Assembly (NCBI GenBank): GCA_019634245.1
Contig: JAHQVR010000015.1
Location: forward strand, 1-11,159
Direction: 5' to 3'
Length of the DNA stretch: 11,159 bases
Source: Gammaproteobacteria bacterium
GTDB taxonomy: Bacteria; Pseudomonadota; Gammaproteobacteria; Granulosicoccales; Granulosicoccaceae
In this document: one piece after another, positions 1-6,130 of the stretch
How positions within the stretch are numbered: position 1 is the stretch's first letter
How the letters are laid out: each line of letters begins with the position of its first letter
Notes under the pieces: generated by a model
The model's input: only the letters and a program-made list of their open reading frames with translations
Databases searched by the model: none
Told to the model about the DNA's origin: nothing
Translations under genes and position numbers: made by a program

Positions 1-378
1 CCGGATGCCGAGACACTGGATATTGGCGGGATGCAAGGTTACGACGCTCGAGGATTGTCTGGGTTTTCGGATAGAGTCAATACGCACTTTCTGCGAACAT
101 TGGGTAATGCTTTCTTGTTATCAGTGGTGAACGCCACGGGCGAAGAGCTGGTCAGGCAGGCTTCGGAGGAATCCAATCAACAAATTACGATTAATTTTGC
201 CAGAGATTTCTCAGATTCCACGTCTACAGCATTTAACGAGTATTTGCGCAATCGTTTGCGAATCAAACCCACGTTGAGCATCCGGGCGGGTTATCGTTTT
301 AATATTGTCGTGTCCAAAGATATTGCATTTCGTCGGCCCTATGAACGCGGATTTAAATCCTACAGAGTGAGTCAATAA
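1..378 (+). CDS. trbI: TrbI/VirB10 conjugal transfer protein, C-terminal part (5' end outside window)
   Basis: The frame is open from base 1 and gives the last 125 residues of a protein, ending in TAA at 376-378. The sequence matches the end of the TrbI/VirB10 family. It has an LDIGGMQGYD segment, then a helical stretch (GLSGFSDRVNTHFLRTLGNA) in the position of the outer-membrane antenna helices, then a closing IKPTLSIRAGYRFNIVVSKD strand and an RPY tail. In this family the protein spans the envelope: it is anchored in the inner membrane and its C-terminal beta-barrel lines the outer-membrane core of the mating-pair-formation type IV secretion system. Family members are usually about 400-460 residues, so roughly three quarters lies upstream of the window. 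The internal ATG at 31 lies within the conserved domain and is not the real start. The next gene begins one base after the stop, so the two are almost certainly co-transcribed. Confidence 0.9.
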   Translation, partial: PDAETLDIGGMQGYDARGLSGFSDRVNTHFLRTLGNAFLLSVVNATGEELVRQASEESNQQITINFARDFSDSTSTAFNEYLRNRLRIKPTLSIRAGYRFNIVVSKDIAFRRPYERGFKSYRVSQ

Positions 379-379
379 T

Positions 380-1558
380 ATGAATATCCGGTCAATGCTG
401 CTCACATTTTTAGTCATGCCAGCACTGATCGTCGGCTGCCAGCATTTACCAGCCGTCGATAACTCTATCGATCAAATCCAATCTAATTTAGTTGCAAAGG
501 ATTTCACGAGCGCGCTGGTGAACTTACCGGGGTACGCCCCGCTTACCACAACCGTTCAACTGCGACCAGCAAGTACAGTGTTTGGGGATCACTTGATGTC
601 TGAATTGAGAACTGCAGGCTATGGTATCCAGACGATTGGTAAGAATGACAGTGGTCCGATGATGGTGTCATATGCTTCAACGCTCTTTAATGAGGAGTCA
701 CCCAAAACTGTGGGGTTCCGAGTTAGAGTGGGTGGTGTTGAGCTCGGACGGGAATACGAAATTCGACATGATCGATTATTCCCTATAACCGGTATGTCAG
801 TCGTTGGGGTTGCTTTGTCGTCCGAGCCACTCGATGACAGTATATTTGACTACAATCGATGGAACGAGCGTGACCTATTGGCCCAAGGAGATTTAGATAA
901 GATCGAAAACACACAACGATCTGGAGGGCCTGATTTCGATCCGAATATCAGTCAAGATGCACGTGTTGTTGACATAGAGTCGATGGATAAAATTAAAGAA
1001 AATATTAGCTCTCCACCGAGCACAGCCGAGGTTGCAAAGCATAAACTGACTGAGTCGATTTTAACAGAAAATCATTCAGAGAATTGGCAAGCGGTGGCGG
1101 CCGATCCGGTTCCTTTAAACGAGGGTGCTGATCTATCCAAGTCGTCCAATAGTCAATCTGATATGGGGTGGGCAAGGAACCAAAATATGTCTGAGATCGG
1201 ACAAAGTAATTTCACTGAATTTTTAACTGAATACGCTGTCCTATCTGAGTCGATATTACTGTTCCCACATGATTCTCTTCGTCTGGGGCGTGCTAACAAA
1301 ATATTTTTACGAAATTGGGCGAAGCTCTTCGACGCTAAAACTGATTTGATTTCAGTCATCGGCTGTTCACATGGCAACAGCGATCTACACAACGGCAACC
1401 GTTTTCTATCCGTTGGGCGTGCAAACAGAGTTAAGGAGGAGTTGATTGTAGTGGGGGTACCTCCCGAAAATGTATTGGACGAGGGATGTTGGACGACAAG
1501 TCATCAAGACGCTCATCCACGGCGGGGTGTCATAATAACGCATAGACGGAAAACGTAG
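380..1558 (+). CDS. trbH: TrbH-like conjugal transfer lipoprotein with C-terminal OmpA-like domain
   Basis: This is a 392-residue lipoprotein. Residues 1-19 form a signal peptide and are followed by a lipobox (L-I-V-G-C, Cys20). Residues about 35-160 resemble TrbH of IncP/Ti mating-pair systems: a short helix, then strands including TTTVQLRPAS, GDHLMSELRTAGYGIQ and VGFRVRVGGVELGREYEI. Residues about 165-285 are a polar Ser/Asn/Asp-rich linker with little predicted structure. Residues about 290-392 resemble an OmpA peptidoglycan-binding domain, with a GCSHGNSDLHNGNRFLSVGRA core followed by VKEELIVVGV and a late RRGVIITH strand. The Arg of the 'RA' helix is kept, but the usual Asp of the T-D-x-x-G motif appears to be His, so peptidoglycan binding is uncertain. 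Known TrbH proteins are about 160 residues, so the second half is an added domain. It probably tethers or stabilises the TrbI/TrbG outer-membrane core. A purine-rich site (AGAGTGAG, 364-371) precedes the ATG. The trbH name is less certain than the lipoprotein and OmpA calls. Confidence 0.7.
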   Translation: MNIRSMLLTFLVMPALIVGCQHLPAVDNSIDQIQSNLVAKDFTSALVNLPGYAPLTTTVQLRPASTVFGDHLMSELRTAGYGIQTIGKNDSGPMMVSYASTLFNEESPKTVGFRVRVGGVELGREYEIRHDRLFPITGMSVVGVALSSEPLDDSIFDYNRWNERDLLAQGDLDKIENTQRSGGPDFDPNISQDARVVDIESMDKIKENISSPPSTAEVAKHKLTESILTENHSENWQAVAADPVPLNEGADLSKSSNSQSDMGWARNQNMSEIGQSNFTEFLTEYAVLSESILLFPHDSLRLGRANKIFLRNWAKLFDAKTDLISVIGCSHGNSDLHNGNRFLSVGRANRVKEELIVVGVPPENVLDEGCWTTSHQDAHPRRGVIITHRRKT

Positions 1559-1785
1559 TCGTGGGAGTACCAACTCGAATGAATAGTTTATTTTTCAGCG
1601 AGCTATTACATCGACGAATCGCTGTGGCCATCATACCGATCAATGGCGTATTTTATTTTCGATACGTAATGAGTCGGTTTAGTCCATGTGCTTAACAGGA
1701 AGTGAGAGAAGAGGCGACCCTTCCATTAACCTCGGCCATAACCTGCCAACCGTTAATTAATCAACCCTTCTTTTAGCTCGCATGA
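1559..1785 (+). other. Intergenic gap after the trb genes, with one doubtful 38-codon ORF
   Basis: This 227-base stretch separates trbH from the toxin-antitoxin remnant. It holds one short ATG-to-TAA frame at 1579-1695 (38 residues, starting MNSLFFSELLHRR). I do not recognise this frame, and it lacks a convincing ribosome binding site; AACTCG precedes the ATG. The rest is AT-rich with no tRNA, strong hairpin or clear terminator. It may be the junction between the conjugation operon and cargo. Confidence 0.35.
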
Positions 1786-1789
1786 TTGG

Positions 1790-1818
1790 TTGATAACTAT
1801 ACGCCATTGGCGTATAGA
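1790..1818 (+). promoter_or_regulatory. Toxin-antitoxin promoter overlapped by a perfect palindromic operator
   Basis: TTGATA (1790-1795) and TATAGA (1813-1818), separated by exactly 17 bases, form a good sigma70-type promoter. A perfect inverted repeat, CTATACGCCA-T-TGGCGTATAG (1797-1817), fills the spacer and covers most of the -10 box. This is where a HigA/NadS-type antitoxin would bind to repress its own operon. The repeat has no mismatches, although both downstream genes are damaged. It also shows that an open frame beginning at 1786 cannot be the true toxin start, because that start lies upstream of the promoter. Confidence 0.7.
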
Positions 1819-1833
1819 TTTTGTAAGCAAACA

Positions 1834-2067
1834 GTGATCGAGCTTTTACCGTTTACTCGACATTGGTCTTCAGTTTGGACTGAAACGGAGTACACAGAAT
1901 TCATTGAGTGGATTTCGGCTAATCCAAAGTCTGGCGATGTAATCAAGGGTAGTGGTGGTGTTCGTAAGATACACTGGACAGGATCTGGTCACGGCAAGTG
2001 AGGTGGTGCGAGAATCATTTTCTATTCTGCCGAAGAGCTGAGAGAAATCAGGGAGCTGATTGAATGA
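1834..2067 (+). pseudogene. RelE/HigB-type toxin remnant, nonsense mutation plus internal deletion
   Basis: Translation from GTG at 1834 gives VIELLPFTRHW, then an EYTEFIEWISANPKSGDVI core and the GSGGVRKIHWTGSGHGK signature of HigB/RelE-like mRNA-cleaving toxins. Frame reading then hits TGA at 1999-2001, exactly where family members carry Arg before the GGARVIYY-type strand (K-R-G-G). The frame resumes without shift as GGARIIFY and jumps directly to AEELREIRELIE, ending in TGA at 2065-2067. Toxins of this family are about 105-110 residues, with a strand of the ...LLLAYAKNE... type between those two parts. Roughly 25-30 codons are therefore missing as well. The last TGA overlaps the antitoxin ATG (ATGA, 2064-2067), the usual toxin-first arrangement. 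The stop alone could be a sequencing error, but the internal deletion could not, so the toxin is very probably inactive. No good Shine-Dalgarno precedes the GTG. Confidence 0.72.
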
Positions 2068-2364
2068 AATCAAAAAAAATCAGAGCGCAATATTGGTGAA
2101 GAGCTGACTCAAGCTGCAAAAGAAATCAAGGCGCACAAAGAAGGCAAATTGCATCCCAAAGTTGTGAGCAATGAAATAATTACTGCGAGAAATAATCTCA
2201 AACTCTCACAGAGCCAATTTGCAGCGTTGTTAGGCGTTTCAAAACGCACACTTGAACAATGGGAGCAAGAACGCAGAGATCCGTCTCAGGCCGCTCAACG
2301 CTTGATACAAATAGCAGTCCAACGTCCAGATGTGTTAATTGAAATATTTGGCGATGTAGCATAG
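2064..2364 (+). pseudogene. HigA/NadS-type antitoxin with helix-turn-helix, frameshifted in an A8 tract
   Basis: The helix-turn-helix is clear: LKLSQSQFAALLGVSKRTLEQWEQERRDPS, followed by a helix ending in LIEIFGDVA. This is typical of HigA/NadS antitoxins, which neutralise the toxin and repress the operon. The frame stays open upstream to 2068 as a family-like N-terminus (IGEELTQAAKEIKAHKEG), but that frame has no ATG. The natural ATG at 2064 overlaps the toxin stop and reads M-K-S-K-K, then runs out of frame after a run of eight A (2072-2079). Removing one A joins the two parts into a 99-residue protein of normal length. So there is either a one-base insertion or a slippage-prone tract that restores the frame in some transcripts. 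Without slippage, a shorter product could begin at TTG 2149 (71 residues), which keeps the helix-turn-helix. The domain itself looks undamaged. Confidence 0.7.
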
Positions 2365-2560
2365 CTCTTGATCAATGCTTTCAAACCGTCTGCACTCGGC
2401 CATTTCCTGTCAGTCGAAACTCCCTTGTGGAATGTCCGGTTTGGTGGTTTTAAAGTTAAATTGATAACACCGAGCAGCCGAAGCGCCTCTTCATAAAACG
2501 ATGCCGAGAAATTTACTTCAAATAGTCTGATTGAGTGCCTTTTTCTATTAGAGTATCCAA
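2365..2560. other. Convergent intergenic gap between antitoxin and dctM
   Basis: This 196-base gap lies between the end of the + strand antitoxin and the end of the - strand TRAP permease. I see no coding frame of note and no strong terminator. A weak stem around GCGC-CGAA-type bases near 2475-2495 has two mismatches and no T-tract. Confidence 0.3.
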
Positions 2561-3928
2561 TTATTTACCGATTCCGAGCGCAGTACTTGGTAGCCATATC
2601 GCTATTTCTGGCACTGCCAATACCGAAGTGATGACAATGAGTTGCAGCACAACCAGTGGAGCCGCCCCACGATAGATTTGAGCCATAGTAATTCCTGGTG
2701 GTGCTGAGCCTTTTAGAAAGAACAGAGCAAACCCAAAAGGTGGTGTTAGAAAAGAGGTTTGCAGAACCAGGGCAATCAGTGCAGCTATCCAGACTTTGGC
2801 AAGTGACGTAGAACCAACATAAACCGAGAAATCTAATTCTTGAATCACAGGATAGAGGATCGGCAGTGAGACTAGTACTATTTCGATCCAATCAATGAAG
2901 AAGCCGAGAATGAACAGAATCAGCAGCACAATCAGCAAAATGCTGAAATCAGACAAGGCCAATCCCTCGAATAAGCCAATGGCGATATCATCACCACCAT
3001 AAAAACGAAACACCAGCGAGAACACACTCGCACTCAAAACGACAAAAAACACCATGGCAGTGATAATCATCGTGCGAAAGAGCGCGTCGAGTAGCAATGA
3101 AAAGTCAAAACCTCGATAGACGAAAATCAGGGCCGCAGCGCCAACCGCTCCAACGGCCGCTGCCTCTGATGGAGCAACAATTCCTGTAATGATGGCTCCT
3201 AGAACCAGCGCGATAAGCCCAACAGGCAGCACCAAACTGCGCAGCACGTAGACAATAAAAGAGTACGACGCAACTTCCAGAGTTTCCTTTACGGGAGCAC
3301 GCGGCCTGATCATATCTATCAGGACGAAGTAAACAATGAAGACCGAGGCCAGCAGCAAGATTGGGATAATTGGAGCTAGAAAGACTGTGGCTATCGTCGC
3401 CTCAAGAGCATCAGACAGAAAGAACAGCATAATGGCAGGTGGCGCAATGACACCCAGGGTGCCCGCTGCTGCTATTGCTCCGGTGGCAACCTCCGGCCGG
3501 TAGCGTTGCACCAGCATCGTCGGTAACGCCGCAAGTGTGATAGTGGCGACGGACGCCCCGACCACACCCGCCATCGGTGCCAACAGCAGGCCCACAAGGA
3601 TCACAGATATGCACATGCTTCCAGGTACCCATGAGAAGAGCCTTTGTAAACACAACAACAGTTCTCGCGCCGCACCGCTCTTTTCTAATGCAATGCCCAT
3701 AAAGAGCAACATCGGTACAGCGGGATAGACAAGGTTTTCTCCTACAGCGTTGTAGACACGATCCGGAAATAAGTACAGTGCCTGGACAGGAAACTCATCA
3801 ATAACGACGCCGATAAGCGCGAAACCAATGGCAACCCCCGCCAGTATGCCGCCTACCGGAAATCCGGTGAACAACAGTACCGCCATGGTAATTAGCATTA
3901 GTAACGGGAGATACTCAACTAGCATCAT
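2561..3928 (-). CDS. dctM: TRAP transporter large permease, DctM subunit
   Basis: This 455-residue, very hydrophobic protein has about twelve membrane segments, the normal size for DctM. DctM is the ion-coupled translocating subunit of tripartite ATP-independent periplasmic (TRAP) transporters, which import organic anions such as C4-dicarboxylates, keto acids or sugar acids using a sodium gradient. Family signatures are visible: VYPAVPMLLFMGIALEKSG, the re-entrant GTLGVIAPPAIMLFFLSDAL loop, SEAAAVGA, FFIDWIEIVLVSLPILYPV, and LTPPFGFALFFLKG near the C-terminus. The start at 3928 gives M-M-L-V-E-Y, and a second ATG follows at once. It overlaps the end of dctQ by 14 bases, which indicates translational coupling in one operon. 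The substrate cannot be told from the membrane subunits, because specificity lies in the binding protein, and none is encoded beside these genes. Confidence 0.93.
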   Translation of the reverse strand: MMLVEYLPLLMLITMAVLLFTGFPVGGILAGVAIGFALIGVVIDEFPVQALYLFPDRVYNAVGENLVYPAVPMLLFMGIALEKSGAARELLLCLQRLFSWVPGSMCISVILVGLLLAPMAGVVGASVATITLAALPTMLVQRYRPEVATGAIAAAGTLGVIAPPAIMLFFLSDALEATIATVFLAPIIPILLLASVFIVYFVLIDMIRPRAPVKETLEVASYSFIVYVLRSLVLPVGLIALVLGAIITGIVAPSEAAAVGAVGAAALIFVYRGFDFSLLLDALFRTMIITAMVFFVVLSASVFSLVFRFYGGDDIAIGLFEGLALSDFSILLIVLLILFILGFFIDWIEIVLVSLPILYPVIQELDFSVYVGSTSLAKVWIAALIALVLQTSFLTPPFGFALFFLKGSAPPGITMAQIYRGAAPLVVLQLIVITSVLAVPEIAIWLPSTALGIGK

Positions 3929-4418
3929 CGTGTTCCTCGTTGATCCCGTTGGGTCGCACCAGACGATAGCAGCAGGCCAGAAACATTAAAAACGCGCCGA
4001 CTGGAAGCGCTGATTTGATGATCCAGCGTGAAGAGAGACCAAGAGAAGCCCTGGAACCTTCATCTTGGATAAACGAAAGCCACGTCATCCGTGAGCCAAA
4101 CCACATCATTATTAACGAGAAGGGAATTAACAAGACAACCAGAAGCGTACGCTCGATGCGAATTTGCCAATGCACTGGTAAGCGTTCCCTTATGATATCG
4201 ACTCGGACATGCTTATCGGCAAGATAGGTATAACCAATGCCGAACATCACACAGGCGAAGAAAAAGTGCCATGTCAGTTCCTGCAGCGGAGTTGAGCCGA
4301 GCTGTAGAAATCGGCGTGTAGTGATGTCAAAAATGGACGTTGCGATCAAGCCTGGTAAGAAGACAAACGCGGCGACTGCGCCAGCGAACCTCAGCAGCCT
4401 ATTAATGATCAAAGCCAT
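3915..4418 (-). CDS. dctQ: TRAP transporter small permease, DctQ subunit
   Basis: This 167-residue protein has four predicted membrane segments (about residues 9-30, 46-66, 90-111 and 131-150), the usual DctQ layout. The family signature between helices 2 and 3 is clear: LQELTWHFFFACVMFGIGY followed by LADKHVRVDII. DctQ is the small membrane partner of DctM and supports the contact with the periplasmic binding protein. The ATG at 4416-4418 is preceded on the - strand by GGAG (in GATAGGAGATAGTT) at a suitable distance, which supports this start. The gene ends inside the start of dctM. Upstream, 69 bases separate it from the cation transporter gene on the same strand, so read-through from the MerR-controlled promoter is possible. 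There is no room for a dctP gene in that gap. Confidence 0.92.
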   Translation of the reverse strand: MALIINRLLRFAGAVAAFVFLPGLIATSIFDITTRRFLQLGSTPLQELTWHFFFACVMFGIGYTYLADKHVRVDIIRERLPVHWQIRIERTLLVVLLIPFSLIMMWFGSRMTWLSFIQDEGSRASLGLSSRWIIKSALPVGAFLMFLACCYRLVRPNGINEEHDDAS

Positions 4419-4487
4419 AACTATCTCCTATCACAATAGCTCTACTGGAAACGAAAAAGCTGTGTCTTGTCTGACTGACTAATTGAT

Positions 4488-5150
4488 TCAATACTGCGTA
4501 CGTTGATCGCCGATACTCTCACGGCGTTCTGCTAAAGCCTGGCGTACAATCAGAAAAGCGGAGGATAGAAAGAGACCAGCCATAATCATCGCGACAATTA
4601 GATCAGGCCAACCACTCGACGTTCCCCACACACCTAATGCAGCAAACATTACAGCGACATTTCCTATGGCGTCGTTTCGTGAACATAACCAAACTGAGCG
4701 GACATTGGCATCGCCATCCTTGTAGCTTACGAGTAAAACTACACTGGCGAGATTGGTAAGTAACGCCAGAAACCCCACAAAACCCATGATTTCTGCCTCT
4801 GGTACACCAACATAGAAGACTCGATAGACCGTAGAGCCAAATACCCAGAGTCCCATCAACAGAAGACTGAAGCCCTTCGCTAGAGCTGCATTGGTGCGTA
4901 CCTGAATCGAGGCTCCAATCACAGCCAGCGAGATGCCGTAAGTCAGAGCATCCCCTAGGAAATCCAGAGCGTCTGCCTGTAGTGCCTGGGATTTGGCGAG
5001 GTGACCCGCTGTCATCTCGACGATAAACATCGTTGCGTTCAACACTATAATCAGCCAGAGACGCCGCTTGTACTCCGTTGATAGACCTTCGAATTTAGCA
5101 TCGTTTCCACAACACCCTGCCATCAAGATAAGCCTTTGATTTGAAGTCAA
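4488..5150 (-). CDS. Small cation diffusion facilitator-type metal transporter
   Basis: This is an inner-membrane protein of 211-220 residues with about six membrane segments and no long cytoplasmic C-terminal domain. It resembles the short CDF-like cation transporters found beside CadR/PbrR-type regulators; the ADALDFLGDALTYGISLAVIG and VRSVWLCSRNDAIGNVAVM stretches are typical. CDF proteins export divalent metals in exchange for protons. Aligned by eye to YiiP, the helix-2 metal ligands are D63 and D67. The helix-5 pair is C156 and D160, so Cys replaces the usual His, which may suit thiophilic ions such as Cd or Pb (inference). The open frame begins at 5150, but the more likely start is ATG at 5121-5123, giving MAGCCGNDAKFEG with a Cys pair at its N-terminus, as in relatives. 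That start lies downstream of the MerR-type promoter, so transcription and start agree. Confidence 0.85.
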   Translation of the reverse strand: MTSNQRLILMAGCCGNDAKFEGLSTEYKRRLWLIIVLNATMFIVEMTAGHLAKSQALQADALDFLGDALTYGISLAVIGASIQVRTNAALAKGFSLLLMGLWVFGSTVYRVFYVGVPEAEIMGFVGFLALLTNLASVVLLVSYKDGDANVRSVWLCSRNDAIGNVAVMFAALGVWGTSSGWPDLIVAMIMAGLFLSSAFLIVRQALAERRESIGDQRTQY

Positions 5151-5162
5151 GTCAAGTATAAT
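5135..5162 (+). promoter_or_regulatory. Probable forward promoter of the MerR-family gene
   Basis: A perfect TATAAT (5157-5162) lies 16 bases downstream of TTTGAT (5135-5140) on the + strand. Its -10 box overlaps the -10 box of the opposing metal-inducible promoter, and the operator dyad lies just downstream of it. A regulator bound at 5165-5179 would therefore also limit its own synthesis. The -35 match is weak, so the exact upstream box is uncertain. Confidence 0.5.
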
Positions 5163-5185
5163 GTCTCTAGTGGCTAGAGGTTCAA
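5155..5185 (-). promoter_or_regulatory. MerR-type metal-inducible promoter with operator dyad
   Basis: Read on the - strand, TTGAAC (-35, plus positions 5180-5185) and TATACT (-10, plus 5155-5160) are separated by exactly 19 bases. This is the over-long spacing typical of promoters activated by MerR-family proteins. The spacer contains a perfect dyad, CTCTAG-CCA-CTAGAG (5165-5179), the expected regulator binding site. In established MerR mechanism, metal-bound regulator untwists such a spacer so that RNA polymerase can align both boxes. The promoter points at the cation transporter and possibly onward into dctQM. Confidence 0.85.
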
Positions 5186-5194
5186 GGGTGATTT

Positions 5195-5611
5195 ATGTTT
5201 TCTATTGGGGAACTCTCAAAAAAGACGCAGGTAAAAGTGCCGACAATTCGATATTACGAGGAAATAGGGATTTTACCGCCTGCCGAACGCACAGAAGGCA
5301 ATCAGCGGCGATATAATGCCGTCGGGTTGGAGCGTTTGAGCTTTATAAAACATGCCAGAGAGCTAGGTTTTTCCATTGACGCCATAACTTCTTTGATTGA
5401 GCTTCAAGAACATCCTGATAGATCTTGCTGTGAGGCAACTGATATTGCGACTGCACAGCTCTCGGACGTCCGTATAAAGATAAAAAAATTGAAATTGCTG
5501 GAGAAAGAGCTGGCCCGAATATCTACCGGTTGCGACGGAAAGAATATATCAGCAGACTGCTACGTTCTAAAGTCACTGGCTGACCACAAACTATGTAAGC
5601 AGGAGCACTGA
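5195..5611 (+). CDS. MerR-family heavy-metal-responsive transcriptional regulator
   Basis: This 138-residue protein has the normal size of a MerR-family metal sensor. Residues 1-70 are the winged helix-turn-helix (FSIGELSKKTQVKVPTIRYY, then NQRRY and a FIKHARELGFS helix). Residues about 80-110 form the dimerisation coiled coil (LSDVRIKIKKLKLLEKELARI). A C-terminal metal loop holds Cys113 and Cys122, with further Cys at 78, 79 and 134. Cys78/79 before the long helix plus two Cys after it is the ligand pattern of the ZntR/CadR/PbrR group, so Cd, Pb or Zn are likely inducers. The metal itself cannot be read from sequence. The ATG at 5195 follows AAGGG (5184-5188). The gene is divergent from the cation transporter, and the shared gap holds a 19-bp-spacer promoter with a dyad, so this protein very probably activates that pump. 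Confidence 0.9.
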   Translation: MFSIGELSKKTQVKVPTIRYYEEIGILPPAERTEGNQRRYNAVGLERLSFIKHARELGFSIDAITSLIELQEHPDRSCCEATDIATAQLSDVRIKIKKLKLLEKELARISTGCDGKNISADCYVLKSLADHKLCKQEH

Positions 5612-6130
5612 AATACTAGCGTCAATGGGAAATATGTAGCACTGATAGTCCGCAGTATTTCTGATAGCTGCCTGTCATCGATAGTTTATCAACGACAGCT
5701 TTGGGCACACTTCAGCCGAACGGATTCATGCTCACATCCACTGATCTTCAATCTCGCGACAGTCCGCTTTGAGGCTTGAGTTCAACCGGATAAACATAAA
5801 ATGGAAAAATATAGGCAGAGAGAGCTAGTCCGTTCCCCTTTTCTCTCCAGATCTGCGCATAGAGCACCGGATCAACATATCGTGGTGGTAGCGATGGCTA
5901 TTGCTCAGTGGTAGAGTTACGGTAGTTGACGCCAGGGCAGCGGTTTGGTGGGTTTGACGGTGTTGATTTGGTGGCCTATCTCTAAAAGAGTCAGGTCCAC
6001 GGACGAGGGATCGCCGGTTTACACCTGAGTATTCATGCATTTCTACAAATGATGAATCTAGGTAACCGACGCGACATTGAGAAATGCAACAGTGGAAAGG
6101 TTATGTATCTCCATGCATTAAGTTGCGATT
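5612..6130. other. 519-base gene-poor stretch between the MerR-family gene and the BTAD regulator
   Basis: No reading frame here looks like a gene. A 71-codon frame on the - strand (5825-6040) is rich in Arg, Ser, Thr and His, has no recognisable domain and is probably chance. The stretch from about 5880 to 5985 is rich in G and T on the + strand (repeated GGT/TGG words). Bases 5896-5919 resemble a tRNA D-arm, but no anticodon or T-arm follows. A weak promoter-like pair (TTGAGA at 6077, TTATGT at 6101) precedes the next gene. This may be degraded former coding DNA. Confidence 0.35.
5672..5700 (+). terminator. Imperfect hairpin after the MerR-family gene, possible terminator
   Basis: CTGTCATCGATA (5672-5683) and TATCAACGACAG (5687-5698) pair with two mismatches around a GTT loop, 60 bases after the regulator stop. 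Only a short CTTT follows, so intrinsic termination would be weak. Confidence 0.3.

Noticed and set aside
1786..2001. Toxin gene starting at TTG 1786
   Set aside because: This start lies upstream of the promoter's -10 box and inside the operator region. The conserved protein begins around GTG 1834.
5896..5919. tRNA D-arm-like sequence (GCTCAGTGGTAGAG)
   Set aside because: No acceptor stem, anticodon arm or GGTTCRA-type T-arm follows within tRNA distance. A GAGTTCAACC piece exists, but upstream, in the wrong order.
5825..6040. 71-codon frame on the - strand
   Set aside because: The composition is rich in Arg, Ser, Thr and His, with no domain or Shine-Dalgarno. A faint resemblance to transposase C-termini in another frame did not hold up.
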